A stretch of 34,007 nt of DNA from a virus. The stretch spans positions 1 to 34,007 of the IMG/VR virus record IMGVR_UViG_3300024264_000104, one strand, 5' to 3'. Both the position numbers and the translations under genes were made by a program. The notes beneath the pieces are model-generated. The model made no database searches, was not told the DNA's origin, and saw only the letters and a program-made list of their open reading frames with translations. Below are positions 1 to 9,100 of the stretch, piece by piece. Within the stretch, counting starts at the first letter, position 1. Each line of letters begins with the position of its first letter.

Positions 1-424
1 CACACACCAGTTTACCTTTTTTGTCAAACTTGTAGTGCTGGAATGGGGGGAAGTTCACTTTTGAATGATGATCCGCTGTTGTCTTGGGATTTCGTTTCCT
101 CTCGTCGTCCATGGGCACGTGATCAAACATCATGACCCTGAACACCAGATCCGTTTTCTCAATTTTCCTGGGACTGACAGTGTAGTCCACTAATTTTATC
201 TTCTTGAGTCCGGCCGTCTTGGCCTCCTCCCACGCTTCCTGTGTCAGTCGCTTGGCCTTGGCCTTCCTGGCCTGTGCCACTGCATTGGCATTGACCTTCT
301 TTAGGTTGGGCACGATCAAATCATATTGTGCGTCCTCGGGCGTCACGTATGAGCAGTAGGTGTTCTTGCTGGCGTGTATCTGTGCCAGTAGATCTCTGTT
401 GTTTAGGTACTTTACTCTTTTCAT
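1..424 (-). CDS. Unrecognised basic protein, N-terminal part (runs off left edge)
   Basis: An open frame reads leftwards from an ATG at 424-422 without a stop to the window edge, giving 141 codons of a longer protein. It starts MKRVKYLNNRDLLAQIHASK and contains a strongly basic helical stretch (QARKAKAKRLTQEAWEEAK). Later comes a segment with hydrophobic beta-like runs and several His residues (DHVPMDDERKR, then TADHHSKVNFPPFQHY). The start is supported by a minus-strand AAGGA at 432-428, three bases before the ATG. It is the only gene on this strand and is divergent from the baseplate operon, so it probably belongs to a different transcription unit and may mark the edge of the structural module. 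I do not recognise the family. The basic stretch would suit nucleic-acid binding, but that is only a guess. Confidence 0.7.
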   Translation of the reverse strand, partial: MKRVKYLNNRDLLAQIHASKNTYCSYVTPEDAQYDLIVPNLKKVNANAVAQARKAKAKRLTQEAWEEAKTAGLKKIKLVDYTVSPRKIEKTDLVFRVMMFDHVPMDDERKRNPKTTADHHSKVNFPPFQHYKFDKKGKLVC

Positions 425-565
425 AATTCCTTCTCTCTATATTAATATGAATGACCACAAACAGGTCTGTTGAATCGTGTCGTATGGTGAATTAAGTGCG
501 CCTAGATAATGCCTATAAATATAGTTAAAGTATACGAAATTTTACAAAGGAAAGCAACCATTAAG
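425..565. other. Divergent intergenic region
   Basis: This 141-base gap separates the minus-strand gene from the rightward structural genes. It holds the TATAAATA box at 514-521 for the rightward unit. An AT palindrome ATATTAATAT at 439-448 could serve as the -10-like element of the leftward gene. No terminator hairpin or RNA gene is visible. Confidence 0.6.
514..521 (+). promoter_or_regulatory. T4-type late promoter box TATAAATA
   Basis: This is a perfect match to the T4 late promoter element TATAAATA, which is recognised by the gp55-type sigma factor in T4 and its relatives. It lies 44 bases before the ATG of the tail-tube cap gene at 566. Transcription starting several bases downstream would give a leader of about 35-40 bases. 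It would also exclude the in-frame upstream ATG at 509, which precedes the box. Confidence 0.75.
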
Positions 566-1393
566 ATGGCATTCGGAGACATAGGCAAGATAGTCAAGAA
601 CGTGGGAGGGGGCATATTCAACAGGACCCTGGCCAGGCTCACGGGTGCTGGTATTTCCACGGATTCGAGGATCGTCAACGCCAGGGCCAAATGGTCCGGA
701 CGTTCGGACAAGACCGACTGGCGTGTGAGACTACAGATACCAAACGGCGCAGACGCGGTCTACGATTCAATACTGGCCAACAACGACCTATTGAATCCAT
801 TGGTGCCTTCACGTGGCATATTCTGGCCATTGACTCCAGCGGTTGTGATACAGCATTCTGCCAACTACAATCCCTTGTCGCAGACACACAGCAACTATCC
901 GTTCCAGGCATACCAGAACTCACAGGTGGACTCCATGAACATAATCGGAGAGTTCCCCGTGCAGAATTCAGATGATGCCAAGCACTGGGTGGCAACCGTG
1001 AACTTCCTGAGGACCATAACCAAGATGTACTTTGGTAAGGAACAAGCACTCAAAGGCAACCCACCACCGATCATGCACCTGTCAGGGTATGGTGATCACA
1101 TGTTCAACAAGGTGCCGGTTGTAGTTAACACATTCAACGTGGAACTTAGACCAGGCATAGACTACATTTCAACAAAACAAACACAGGTAGGATATGGCCA
1201 AGGCAGGGTAGATCCCACTTTAGCCGCCGCAGTAGAAGAAGGCACTTCGCAGACCTGGGCACCCACACTGTCAAACATATCAGTGCTGGTTACCCCAATC
1301 TACAGCAGGGAATCAATCAAGAAATTCTCACTGTCAGAATTCGCACGTGGCCAATTGAGTGGTAAAGGTGAAGGAGAGATAGGATTCATTTAA
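566..1393 (+). CDS. Baseplate tail-tube cap / tube initiator protein (gp48/gp54-like)
   Basis: The protein has 275 residues and begins MAFGDIGKIVKNVGGG. In T4, gp48 and gp54 are related proteins that sit between the baseplate hub and the tail tube and start tube polymerisation. Marine T4-like phages carry a protein of this type immediately before gp53, as here. Recognisable stretches are the central FPVQNSDDAKHWVATVNFLR and the following HLSGYGDHMFNKVPVVVNTF, which resemble cyanophage tube-cap proteins. An ATG 57 bases upstream is in frame, but it lies before the late promoter box at 514-521, so 566 is the better start; a weak AAAGG sits at 546-550. The stop overlaps the next start (TAATG), indicating translational coupling. 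Whether gp48 or gp54 is the closer match cannot be settled here. Confidence 0.75.
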   Translation: MAFGDIGKIVKNVGGGIFNRTLARLTGAGISTDSRIVNARAKWSGRSDKTDWRVRLQIPNGADAVYDSILANNDLLNPLVPSRGIFWPLTPAVVIQHSANYNPLSQTHSNYPFQAYQNSQVDSMNIIGEFPVQNSDDAKHWVATVNFLRTITKMYFGKEQALKGNPPPIMHLSGYGDHMFNKVPVVVNTFNVELRPGIDYISTKQTQVGYGQGRVDPTLAAAVEEGTSQTWAPTLSNISVLVTPIYSRESIKKFSLSEFARGQLSGKGEGEIGFI

Positions 1394-1692
1394 TGGCCAA
1401 GTATTCAGCAACATCACCGTACTTCTCGACACCACAGAATGATGTGAACTTGGAAACATTCGTTCCCAGAACAATCACGGCGGAGGATGATGATCAGAGT
1501 TACACAATCGAGATGACCTACGCATACAGACCAGACCTTTTGGCCTATGACCTGTACGGCTCACCGAGGCTGTGGTGGGTGTTCGCACAGCGTAACCCAG
1601 ATCAGATAGAGGATCCCATCTACGACTTCAAACCAGGAGTGACCATACAGTTGCCTAAACCCGGCAACGTCAACTCAGACCTAGGAATATAA
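1393..1692 (+). CDS. gp53: Baseplate wedge protein gp53
   Basis: This 99-residue protein carries the gp53 signature: YRPDLLAYDLYGSPRLWWVF, then QRNPD, then the pattern DPIYDF-x-PG-x-x-IQLP. T4 gp53 (about 196 residues) joins neighbouring wedges around the hub. The short form seen here is usual in marine T4-like phages and retains the core. The ATG overlaps the preceding stop by one base. An AGGA at 1381-1384, eight bases upstream, is the likely ribosome-binding site, so synthesis is probably coupled to the tube-cap gene. The C-terminal IQLP-like end resembles the LysM-type closing strand seen in many baseplate linkers. Confidence 0.9.
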   Translation: MAKYSATSPYFSTPQNDVNLETFVPRTITAEDDDQSYTIEMTYAYRPDLLAYDLYGSPRLWWVFAQRNPDQIEDPIYDFKPGVTIQLPKPGNVNSDLGI

Positions 1693-1693
1693 C

Positions 1694-3883
1694 ATGGCGG
1701 AGAAATACACCACATCAGGTTCTGCCAGTAAACCTTTCTTGAAACCCAACGTGCTTCACCAGTACGCATCGTTCAACACCATATTCACGCTGAGTGGCAT
1801 CACCGAGCAGGAGATCAGGACAGCCAAGTTCCTGACCAATCCCGTGCATGACATAGTGGCACGTACCGGAGGAATAGGTGACGCCAATGTGCAGACGAGA
1901 CAGTTCAAGGAAAACAACCAGGAGCCAGAGGCCTTCAGGACCTTGATCAAGGATTTTGAAAAGAAGAAATACTACGAACAGTACCAAGACAGCATAGACA
2001 TATTGGACAGGGCACATGACTTGTTCATAGAGAACGTCAACATGGTGTCAACGGTTGGACCCAACGCGGAACGTAACCTAGGAAACTTCACAAAGATGGA
2101 ATTCGAGATACACGAACCATACGGTATCACTTTCATAGAGAAGGTCAGGGCCGCGACTGCGATCAACGGTTTCCTGGACTACCAAGACGCACCCATGTTG
2201 CTGACCATAGAGTTCAAGGGGTTCGATGAGCAGGGAAGACCATACGCTAGACACAGCACCAACAAGAGCCACACACGTAAGATACCCATACTGATCAGCA
2301 GGGTGGACTTCGACGTCAACGAGGGTGGTGCCAGATATCAGATAATGGCGGTGCCATACACCGACCTTGCGTTCGATGACAGGTTCAAGTATCCACGTAC
2401 TGCTATGCCTATCGAAGGAAATGATCCCTATCAATGGGCCGCGGCCGCGGAACGGGCCTTGTCTGATCAGATGAAACAGGAGTTCGAAGAACAGCGGAGG
2501 TATTATCCAGACTTCTACAAGTTCGAGATAGACGGTGAACTTGAGAAAAAAGGATTACAGTACAAGAATATAGCAGGCACAACTAACAGTGCTGGATCGG
2601 TAGCACAAAACCAAGAAGACTTTTCTGGTTTAAATTCAGACTTTGATGCACCCCCACCTAGACAGAACACCATGTCTGCACAGGCCAGTTCGGGCATAGC
2701 AGTGACCAAGTTCTTCGAGGATGCCATTAGGGCCGGATTCCATTATCAGGAGTTGGCCAACGATTTTTGGACCACATACATCAGGTCCAATTCCGACTAC
2801 ACCAAGGAGAGCCTCACCAAGGAGAAGGTGGCTTCCATAATCAAGAGCAAGGAATTCGAGAAGATATTGTTCAACAACCAGTACATAGACTGGTTCAAGA
2901 TCAAGACCACTGTGTACACGGACACCAGCAAGATCGATCCCATAACCAAGATGCATCCAAAGACCATCACATACAAGGCCATACCCTACAAGATACACAT
3001 CCTTAAGTTCATTGGTCCTGGGGTCAGCATAGCCAACGTGGACTGGGGTCGCAAGGTACACAAGGAATACAATTACATCTACACCGGCGACAACGTCGAC
3101 GTGCAGGGTCTACGAATCAACTACAAGACCGCCTACTACCTAAGGAATTTGAGGGGTGATGACAAGAGTGACACAGAGAAGGGACTGTTCGCACCGCTGA
3201 CGGAAGCGTTCAGGAACGTGTTCGGCAGGGAGCGTGATCCAGAACCGCTGTTGCCTCTGAGACAATACCCGTCATCCATAAAGGGTGCCAACACCGTGCA
3301 GACACTGTCAGGGGAGGCCAACAAGGCCCAGCAGTTCTATGATTACCTGACCAATCCTGAGGTGGACATGATGAGGATCGAACTGGAGATACTGGGAGAT
3401 CCCACCTACATCTGCCAGGACATGTACGTGCCAATACAGGAGGACGGCAAGTCATTCGGTGGCAAGGATGAGTCATTCGACACAGCATCGGCCAGTTTCA
3501 ACGCTGACCAATTCCAACCCATAATCAGCGTGAGATATCGTCTGCCCGATGACATAGACGAGAAAGAGGGCACCATGTTCAATGGTGGCAAGAAACGTTT
3601 CAGGGACGAGAACCTGTTCTTCAATGGACTGTACCAGGTCAACAAGATAGACACAAAATTCGACAACGGACAGTTCCTACAGACATTGCACTGTAGCAGG
3701 TTCAACAACCAACAGGGCGAGGGTGCAGTACCGTTGTTGACAAACGCCTCGATAAAAAGCATAACGGAGATCAAGGACAGTGTGAAAGACAACATCAAGA
3801 AAAAAATAACCAAACCAATAACAAAATTTGACGAGTTCAAGGAATCGATTGATCAGACCAATAGGGACTACCCGGGGGCATAA
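1694..3883 (+). CDS. Large baseplate hub protein, gp27-like candidate
   Basis: This 729-residue protein lies between gp53 and gp5, where marine T4-like phages encode a large virion structural protein. In T4, gp27 forms a trimeric ring that carries the gp5 spike. Two features suit a gp27-type hub. One is an N-terminal tube-like beta domain around residues 130-230 (MEFEIHEPYGITFIEKV, APMLLTIEFKGFDEQGRP, then KIPILISRVDFDVNEGG). The other is a C-terminal segment near residues 620-690 (LFFNGLYQVNKIDTKFDNG followed by FLQTLHCSRF), typical of hub proteins that end in a small beta domain. The middle is helical and charged, making the protein nearly twice the length of T4 gp27 (about 390 residues). 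AGGAA at 1683-1687 gives a well-spaced start. The role is inferred from position and these patterns, not from clear identity. Confidence 0.6.
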   Translation: MAEKYTTSGSASKPFLKPNVLHQYASFNTIFTLSGITEQEIRTAKFLTNPVHDIVARTGGIGDANVQTRQFKENNQEPEAFRTLIKDFEKKKYYEQYQDSIDILDRAHDLFIENVNMVSTVGPNAERNLGNFTKMEFEIHEPYGITFIEKVRAATAINGFLDYQDAPMLLTIEFKGFDEQGRPYARHSTNKSHTRKIPILISRVDFDVNEGGARYQIMAVPYTDLAFDDRFKYPRTAMPIEGNDPYQWAAAAERALSDQMKQEFEEQRRYYPDFYKFEIDGELEKKGLQYKNIAGTTNSAGSVAQNQEDFSGLNSDFDAPPPRQNTMSAQASSGIAVTKFFEDAIRAGFHYQELANDFWTTYIRSNSDYTKESLTKEKVASIIKSKEFEKILFNNQYIDWFKIKTTVYTDTSKIDPITKMHPKTITYKAIPYKIHILKFIGPGVSIANVDWGRKVHKEYNYIYTGDNVDVQGLRINYKTAYYLRNLRGDDKSDTEKGLFAPLTEAFRNVFGRERDPEPLLPLRQYPSSIKGANTVQTLSGEANKAQQFYDYLTNPEVDMMRIELEILGDPTYICQDMYVPIQEDGKSFGGKDESFDTASASFNADQFQPIISVRYRLPDDIDEKEGTMFNGGKKRFRDENLFFNGLYQVNKIDTKFDNGQFLQTLHCSRFNNQQGEGAVPLLTNASIKSITEIKDSVKDNIKKKITKPITKFDEFKESIDQTNRDYPGA

Positions 3884-3897
3884 GGATAAAATAAAGC

Positions 3898-5670
3898 ATG
3901 GCATACACTTCAGCAGGATTCACTGACACACAGGACAACCAGAAGAGCTTCAACGAGAAGTACATCGACAACGATCCAGGTCCGTACATTGGCACGGTAA
4001 AGGTCACTGTCGACCCATTGAAGATGGGCAGACTAGGTGTGAACATACCAGCATTGAGTCAGACCACTAACCCAACTGCGAGCCAGATAATATGGTGCCA
4101 GTACCTGTCACCGTTCTACGGTGCGAAAAGCATCAACGCCGTGTCAGAGATCGATCCTTACCTATACAAGGAAACACAGCACAGTTACGGCATGTGGGCG
4201 GTACCACCGGATGTAGACACGGACGTGTTGGTGATATTCGCCAAGGGAGAACAGTCCAACGCCAGTGCTTTCTGGATAGGTTGTGTGCAGAAACCCTTGG
4301 TCAATCAACAGGTGCCAGGTAACGGCGCCTCGGTCAACACATCCAAGGCCGCGGAAGCACAAGAGGCATCAGAGACCAGCAAGTTGGCCGATTACGGAAC
4401 AGAATTTTTACCGGCAGGTGAGAAGAATCAGCGATTGTACGCACCAGGTGAGATTTTACAGAACATAGACAAATGGAAATATCCTGTCAATGATGTTTTA
4501 GCAGATCAACTGAAAAAGCAGGGACTGGTACAGGACACAGTGAGGGGGACCACATCATCGTCAGCGAGACGTGAATCTCCAAGCAGGGTGTTTGGTATCA
4601 ACACACCGGGCAGGATACGTTCAGACTCACGAGAGCTGAACATAGGATTGGACAACAGCAAGGTCAAGACGGACAGGGATCCAGGTCACAGTTTCGTCAT
4701 GGACGACGGCGCCACGGATGGCACGAACCAACTGACCAGATTGAGGACCGCCTCAGGACACCAACTGTTGATGAACGACTCGGAGGGTGTGGTGTATCTG
4801 GCTAATGGTTCGGGCAAGGCATTCATAGAGATGGACACAGACGGCACTGTCAGTGTGTACTCGGATGGCGGAATAAATCTAAGATCGGGCAGGGATTTTA
4901 ACCTACACTCGGACATGAACATCAACTTCCACGCCAAGGGTGCAATAAATTTTACTTCAGAGACAAACGTGGCCCTTAACGCGGAAGGTTATGTGTTCGC
5001 GATGGGAGAGAAAGGCATACTGAACAGTTCACAGAAGGGCTCAGTTAGGAACTACGCTAGGGACGGGATAAGTTCATTCACGGACGGAACACAACTGCAC
5101 GGAGCGAAGGGCAGGATAGACCTGGCAGGATCACAGGTGCACTTCAACTCGGTGGGTGCTAGTAGCACGTGGGGGCCTGGTTGGCTAAAACCAGATGCCA
5201 TAGGCATCAAGGTCACAGACGGTTTGATAGACATAGATGACGACAATCCTCTACCGCAAGGAAAACCCAACAAGATCGAGAACAAGACCACGGTGTCGGA
5301 CTTCGTCACCCATGAACCATATGACAGGCAGAGTAGCACACAGAGGACAAAGGCATTCATTAATGAAGCAATGGCAGAGATCAAGGCATCCAGCCCGGAA
5401 CTGTCAGCAACAGAATTAAAAATAATCAAGGCGGAACTGTTGAAACAGCCGAGCATAAAGGCAGTGTCTGACAAACTGGGCAAAGTGGTCAAACTCAACG
5501 ATAAGATCAAACTGCCCGTGAAGAATCTCAACACGCTCGTGAGCAAGGCAAATGACATACAAAAATTATTTGAAGATCCAAAAGGTGCGGCGATGAATTT
5601 CGTGCAAGGTAAAATTGCAGACTTGAAAAATCAGGCCATCTCGGCGGTGAGGAGTTTCTTTAGATTTTAG
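3898..5670 (+). CDS. gp5: Baseplate hub spike protein gp5 (VgrG-like, no lysozyme domain)
   Basis: The protein has 590 residues. Residues about 25-140 form the gp5 N-terminal OB-fold (YIGTVKVTVDPLKMGRLGV, later GMWAVPPDVDTDVLVIFAKG and ASAFWIGCV). Residues about 262-420 are a VgrG/gp5-type trimeric beta-helix: HSFVMDDGATDGTNQLTRL, then short repeats such as FIEMDTDGTVSVYSDGGINL and NLHSDMNINFHAKGAINF. The linker where T4 gp5 has its lysozyme domain is short and Ser/Arg-rich, with no recognisable muramidase motif. The spike therefore probably pierces mechanically, or relies on a lysin encoded elsewhere. A helical C-terminal tail (about 480-590) follows. The ATG has only a distant AAGG (3883-3886) upstream; an AT-rich ATAAAATA lies four bases before it. 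Confidence 0.9.
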   Translation: MAYTSAGFTDTQDNQKSFNEKYIDNDPGPYIGTVKVTVDPLKMGRLGVNIPALSQTTNPTASQIIWCQYLSPFYGAKSINAVSEIDPYLYKETQHSYGMWAVPPDVDTDVLVIFAKGEQSNASAFWIGCVQKPLVNQQVPGNGASVNTSKAAEAQEASETSKLADYGTEFLPAGEKNQRLYAPGEILQNIDKWKYPVNDVLADQLKKQGLVQDTVRGTTSSSARRESPSRVFGINTPGRIRSDSRELNIGLDNSKVKTDRDPGHSFVMDDGATDGTNQLTRLRTASGHQLLMNDSEGVVYLANGSGKAFIEMDTDGTVSVYSDGGINLRSGRDFNLHSDMNINFHAKGAINFTSETNVALNAEGYVFAMGEKGILNSSQKGSVRNYARDGISSFTDGTQLHGAKGRIDLAGSQVHFNSVGASSTWGPGWLKPDAIGIKVTDGLIDIDDDNPLPQGKPNKIENKTTVSDFVTHEPYDRQSSTQRTKAFINEAMAEIKASSPELSATELKIIKAELLKQPSIKAVSDKLGKVVKLNDKIKLPVKNLNTLVSKANDIQKLFEDPKGAAMNFVQGKIADLKNQAISAVRSFFRF

Positions 5671-5686
5671 GGAGTAAATATAGCAT

Positions 5687-6100
5687 ATGGCATACGGGGA
5701 TTCAGGATCAGGCGATTTATCAAACAAGTCAGTAACCTTCAAGGGTTTCAGTTCACGTGCGGACAAGCAGAACTTCAAACTGTACGACTTCGAGGTTGCC
5801 AAGCAGGACCTGATCAACAGGTTGAGTGTGCGTAAGGGTGAGAGGGTTGAGAACCCAGAATTTGGTACGATAATTTATGATGCCATATTTGAACCGTTTA
5901 CAGAGCAACTCAAAGACGCCATTGTAGAGGACATAACAGCAAATCTCAACGCAGATCCACGTATCAGCACAGAGGAGATCTTGGTCACGGAAGCGGACAA
6001 GGGCATAGCCATACAGGCCACTATAACCTATGTGCCACTGAACATCACAGAGAAACTGAGATTCAACTTCGATGAGAATTCGTTGTTACGCCTATCTTAA
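5687..6100 (+). CDS. gp25: Baseplate wedge protein gp25 (TssE-like)
   Basis: At 137 residues this is close to the 132 residues of T4 gp25, the wedge component that nucleates the sheath and is homologous to TssE of type VI secretion systems. The conserved core is at residues about 51-70 (GERVENPEFG then TIIYDAIFEP), corresponding to the gp25/TssE loop that contacts the first sheath ring. N-terminal residues LYDFEVAKQDLINRLSV and the C-terminal PLNITEKLRFNFDEN strand also fit. A GGGAG lies 12 bases upstream, rather far, and a TAAATA box (5675-5680) lies exactly six bases before the ATG, as at several other starts in this window. Confidence 0.95.
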   Translation: MAYGDSGSGDLSNKSVTFKGFSSRADKQNFKLYDFEVAKQDLINRLSVRKGERVENPEFGTIIYDAIFEPFTEQLKDAIVEDITANLNADPRISTEEILVTEADKGIAIQATITYVPLNITEKLRFNFDENSLLRLS

Positions 6101-6120
6101 TATACGCACATTTCCTAACA

Positions 6121-6128
6121 TATAAATA
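6121..6128 (+). promoter_or_regulatory. T4-type late promoter box TATAAATA upstream of gp6
   Basis: This perfect TATAAATA lies 14 bases before the gp6 ATG at 6143. If transcription starts about six bases after the box, as in T4 late promoters, the gp6 leader would be under ten bases with no Shine-Dalgarno. A perfect 14-base palindrome (6131-6144) covers the predicted start region. Confidence 0.75.
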
Positions 6129-6130
6129 CC

Positions 6131-6144
6131 ATTGTAATTACAAT
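6131..6144. repeat. Perfect palindrome ATTGTAATTACAAT over the gp6 start
   Basis: The 14-base sequence is self-complementary and runs from just after the late promoter box into the first two bases of the gp6 start codon. The ten-base string TAATTACAAT recurs at 30407-30416, just before another gene start. It could be an operator, or simply AT-rich chance. Confidence 0.5.
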
Positions 6145-9100
6145 GGCTACAACAGATAGACAGAACAGATTATTAGTAGCGGAAGATTGGAGGAAGATCT
6201 ACCGGGCTTTCCAACAGGCCGACTTCAAATCATACGACTTCGAGACCTTGAGAAGGACTATGGTAGCATATCTCAAGGAGAACTACCCAGATGATTTCAA
6301 CGATTTCGTTGAAAGTTCTGAGTACGTGGCACTGATAGATCTCATAGCCTACATAGCACAAGCACTTTCATTCAGGGTTGATCTAAACGCCAGGGAGAAC
6401 TTCCTGGAGACAGCAGAGAGAAGGAACTCAGTTCTAAGGTTGGCAAGGTTGATCAACTACAACGCCAAGAGGAATCAACCGGCAACAGGACTGTTAAAGA
6501 TAGATTCAATATCCACCACACAGGATGTTCAAGACAGTTCGGGAACAAACCTAGCAAATTCAAACATCATCTGGAATGATTCAGCAAACTCAAACTACAG
6601 GGAGCAGTTCACTGCGATACTGAACGCGGCCAACCAATCAGGACAACTGTTCGGCAATCCCAGGGAGTCAGGCACCATAGGTGGAATCAGCACTGAGGTC
6701 TACACCCTGAGTTCAAATCAGTTGGATCTACCCATATTCAAATTCCAGAAAGCAGTTGGAGGCGTGTCCAGATCATTCGAGATAGTGCCCAGCACCATAA
6801 CAGATTCAGACAGCATATACGAATCTTCACCGGTGCCCGGAACGGGACTCACATACACATACAGATCTGATGGATCAGGTGACAGTTCAAATAACACGGG
6901 ATTCTTCTTCCTGTTCAAACAGGGTACACTACAACAGACAGATTTCACAGTGGACACATCAGTGACCAACTACATCAAACCTTTGGACGCATCCAACATC
7001 AACAACACGGACGTGTGGGTGTACAAGTTGGACCAGTTCGGACAGTTGGCAGAGTCATGGACCAAGGTGCCATCACTGTCAGGCAACAACGCGATTTATA
7101 ACTCGTTATCAAAGGCAGAGAGAAACACCTACAATGTGGTAACGAAAAACAACGACACGATAGATCTTGTGTTCGGAGATGGCAACTTCTCGAACATACC
7201 TCTAGGCAACTTCAGGACCTACTACAGGGTAAGTGACAACGCCAAGTATGCGATACAGTCATCAGACATGCAGAACGTACAGTTGACCGTGCCATACACG
7301 GACGCCAACGGTGCACAGCAGAGTTTGACCATGAGTGTGAGCCTCAAGGCCAGTGTCTACAATTCAGCGGCCACGGAATCCAATGATTCAATCAAGGAGA
7401 AAGCGTCTCAGGTCTACTACTCACAGAACAGGATGATCACAGCAGAGGACTACCAAGTTGTACCATTGAGTGCATCACAAGAGATTGTTAAAGTTAGATC
7501 TGTCAACAGGTCCGCTTCCGGAATTAGCAGGGCCAAAGAGATACTAGATCCAACGGGTGCATACTCCAATGTCAGCGTGTTCGCCGAGGATGGAATATTA
7601 TACAGAGAAGAATCAGTACAGCAGTTCACGTTCACGTTCAACAACAAGAGCGACATACAGTCAACAATAGACACATCTGTAGAAGCCAAGTTAAAGGAAG
7701 CATACGCCAGGCAGTTCTACTACTTGAAGTACGGCACGAAAGATGCCAGCACACTTTCCGCAACATGGAATTCTACAACAACATCTACGAACACCAACAC
7801 AGGTTATTTCACTTCCGGCGGAGCGTTGGTCATAGGTGATTCTGCAACTTCCAACATGAAGTTCGCTAAACCAGGTGCATTGGTCAAATTCACTTCTCCA
7901 GACACAAGGAAGTTCCTGAACGGAACATTGGTCACATCATCCACGGACAACGCGGAAGACAGGTTATGGGCCAAGATAGGTGCAGTGGTTCTTGATGGAG
8001 CCAACGGCGGATTGGGAAACCTAGAGTCAGGTGTTGGTCCAGTTACACTTAACAACATAGTGCCAAACGGTTCTGTAATCAATGCAATAATTCCAAATCT
8101 GACCACATCTTTCAGTGCAACGCTAGAAGCAGATATCATATCCAGGATAGAGGCCTACGAAGAATTTGGTTTACGATATGACGCAGATTCAGAAACATGG
8201 AAAGTGATCACTTCTACGAACCTTAGCACCAGTTCGGTATTCAGTCTTGGTAACACAGGTTCGACCACAGGAACAAACGCGGATGCCAGTTGGTGGTTTA
8301 AATTCACCAACGACGGAAACACCTACACCGTACAATACAGGAAACTGGATTACATTTTCGAATCAGAATCACAGAACAAGTTCCACTATGACGTGGAAGA
8401 GAAAATTTACGACTACAAAACAGGAAAGAGTGTCAAGGACACAGTGAAGATATTAAAAACAAACAGTATCGTATCAACGGGAAACAGTGTTGGATACCCA
8501 ATCACGTGGCAAGTGGTCGATGTTGTGACCGAAACAGACGGTTTCCAGGATAACAGGAAAGTCAAGGTTGGTTTCTATGACGATGACGATGACGGTGTTG
8601 TGGACAATCCTGAATTGTTTGACATATACGTTGAACCAACACTTTCAGAATCCACAAAATTCGTGTTCTTCGAGAAGTACACATCATATGATGCCATTGA
8701 AAGATTCAGACCATACGCCGCATCCAACTTCGTTGTTGCGGAAAAAGAAGCAGACATAAATTTAAACACGTCGACCTATACTGATGGGCAACTGTTTTAT
8801 TTCTATGACAGTGCCGAGGATGTGATCAAGAAGTACAGTTCTACAACCAATACCTTGACCACGACAACAGACTACACAGCAAGGAGAGGCAGGAGTTCAA
8901 TAAACTTCCAATACAAACACCATGCCGGCCAAGAGACCAGGATAGATCCCAGCGTGTCGAACATCGTCGACGTTTACTTGTTAGAAAGGACGTATGACAA
9001 CTTGTTCAGGATCTGGTTGCAGGACGGCGGAAGTAAACCGACAACATCCACAGCAGACCAGTTGAGGATCAACTACTCAGGCAAACTTAACCCATTGAAA

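Noticed and set aside
509-565. Upstream in-frame ATG extending the tube-cap protein by 19 residues
   Set aside because: The ATG lies before the late promoter box at 514-521, so it would be outside the late transcript; the 566 start begins with a typical MAFGD sequence.
5052-5558. Antisense open frame of 168 codons opposite gp5
   Set aside because: It is a complement shadow of the gp5 beta-helix and tail; there is no ribosome site or recognisable protein.
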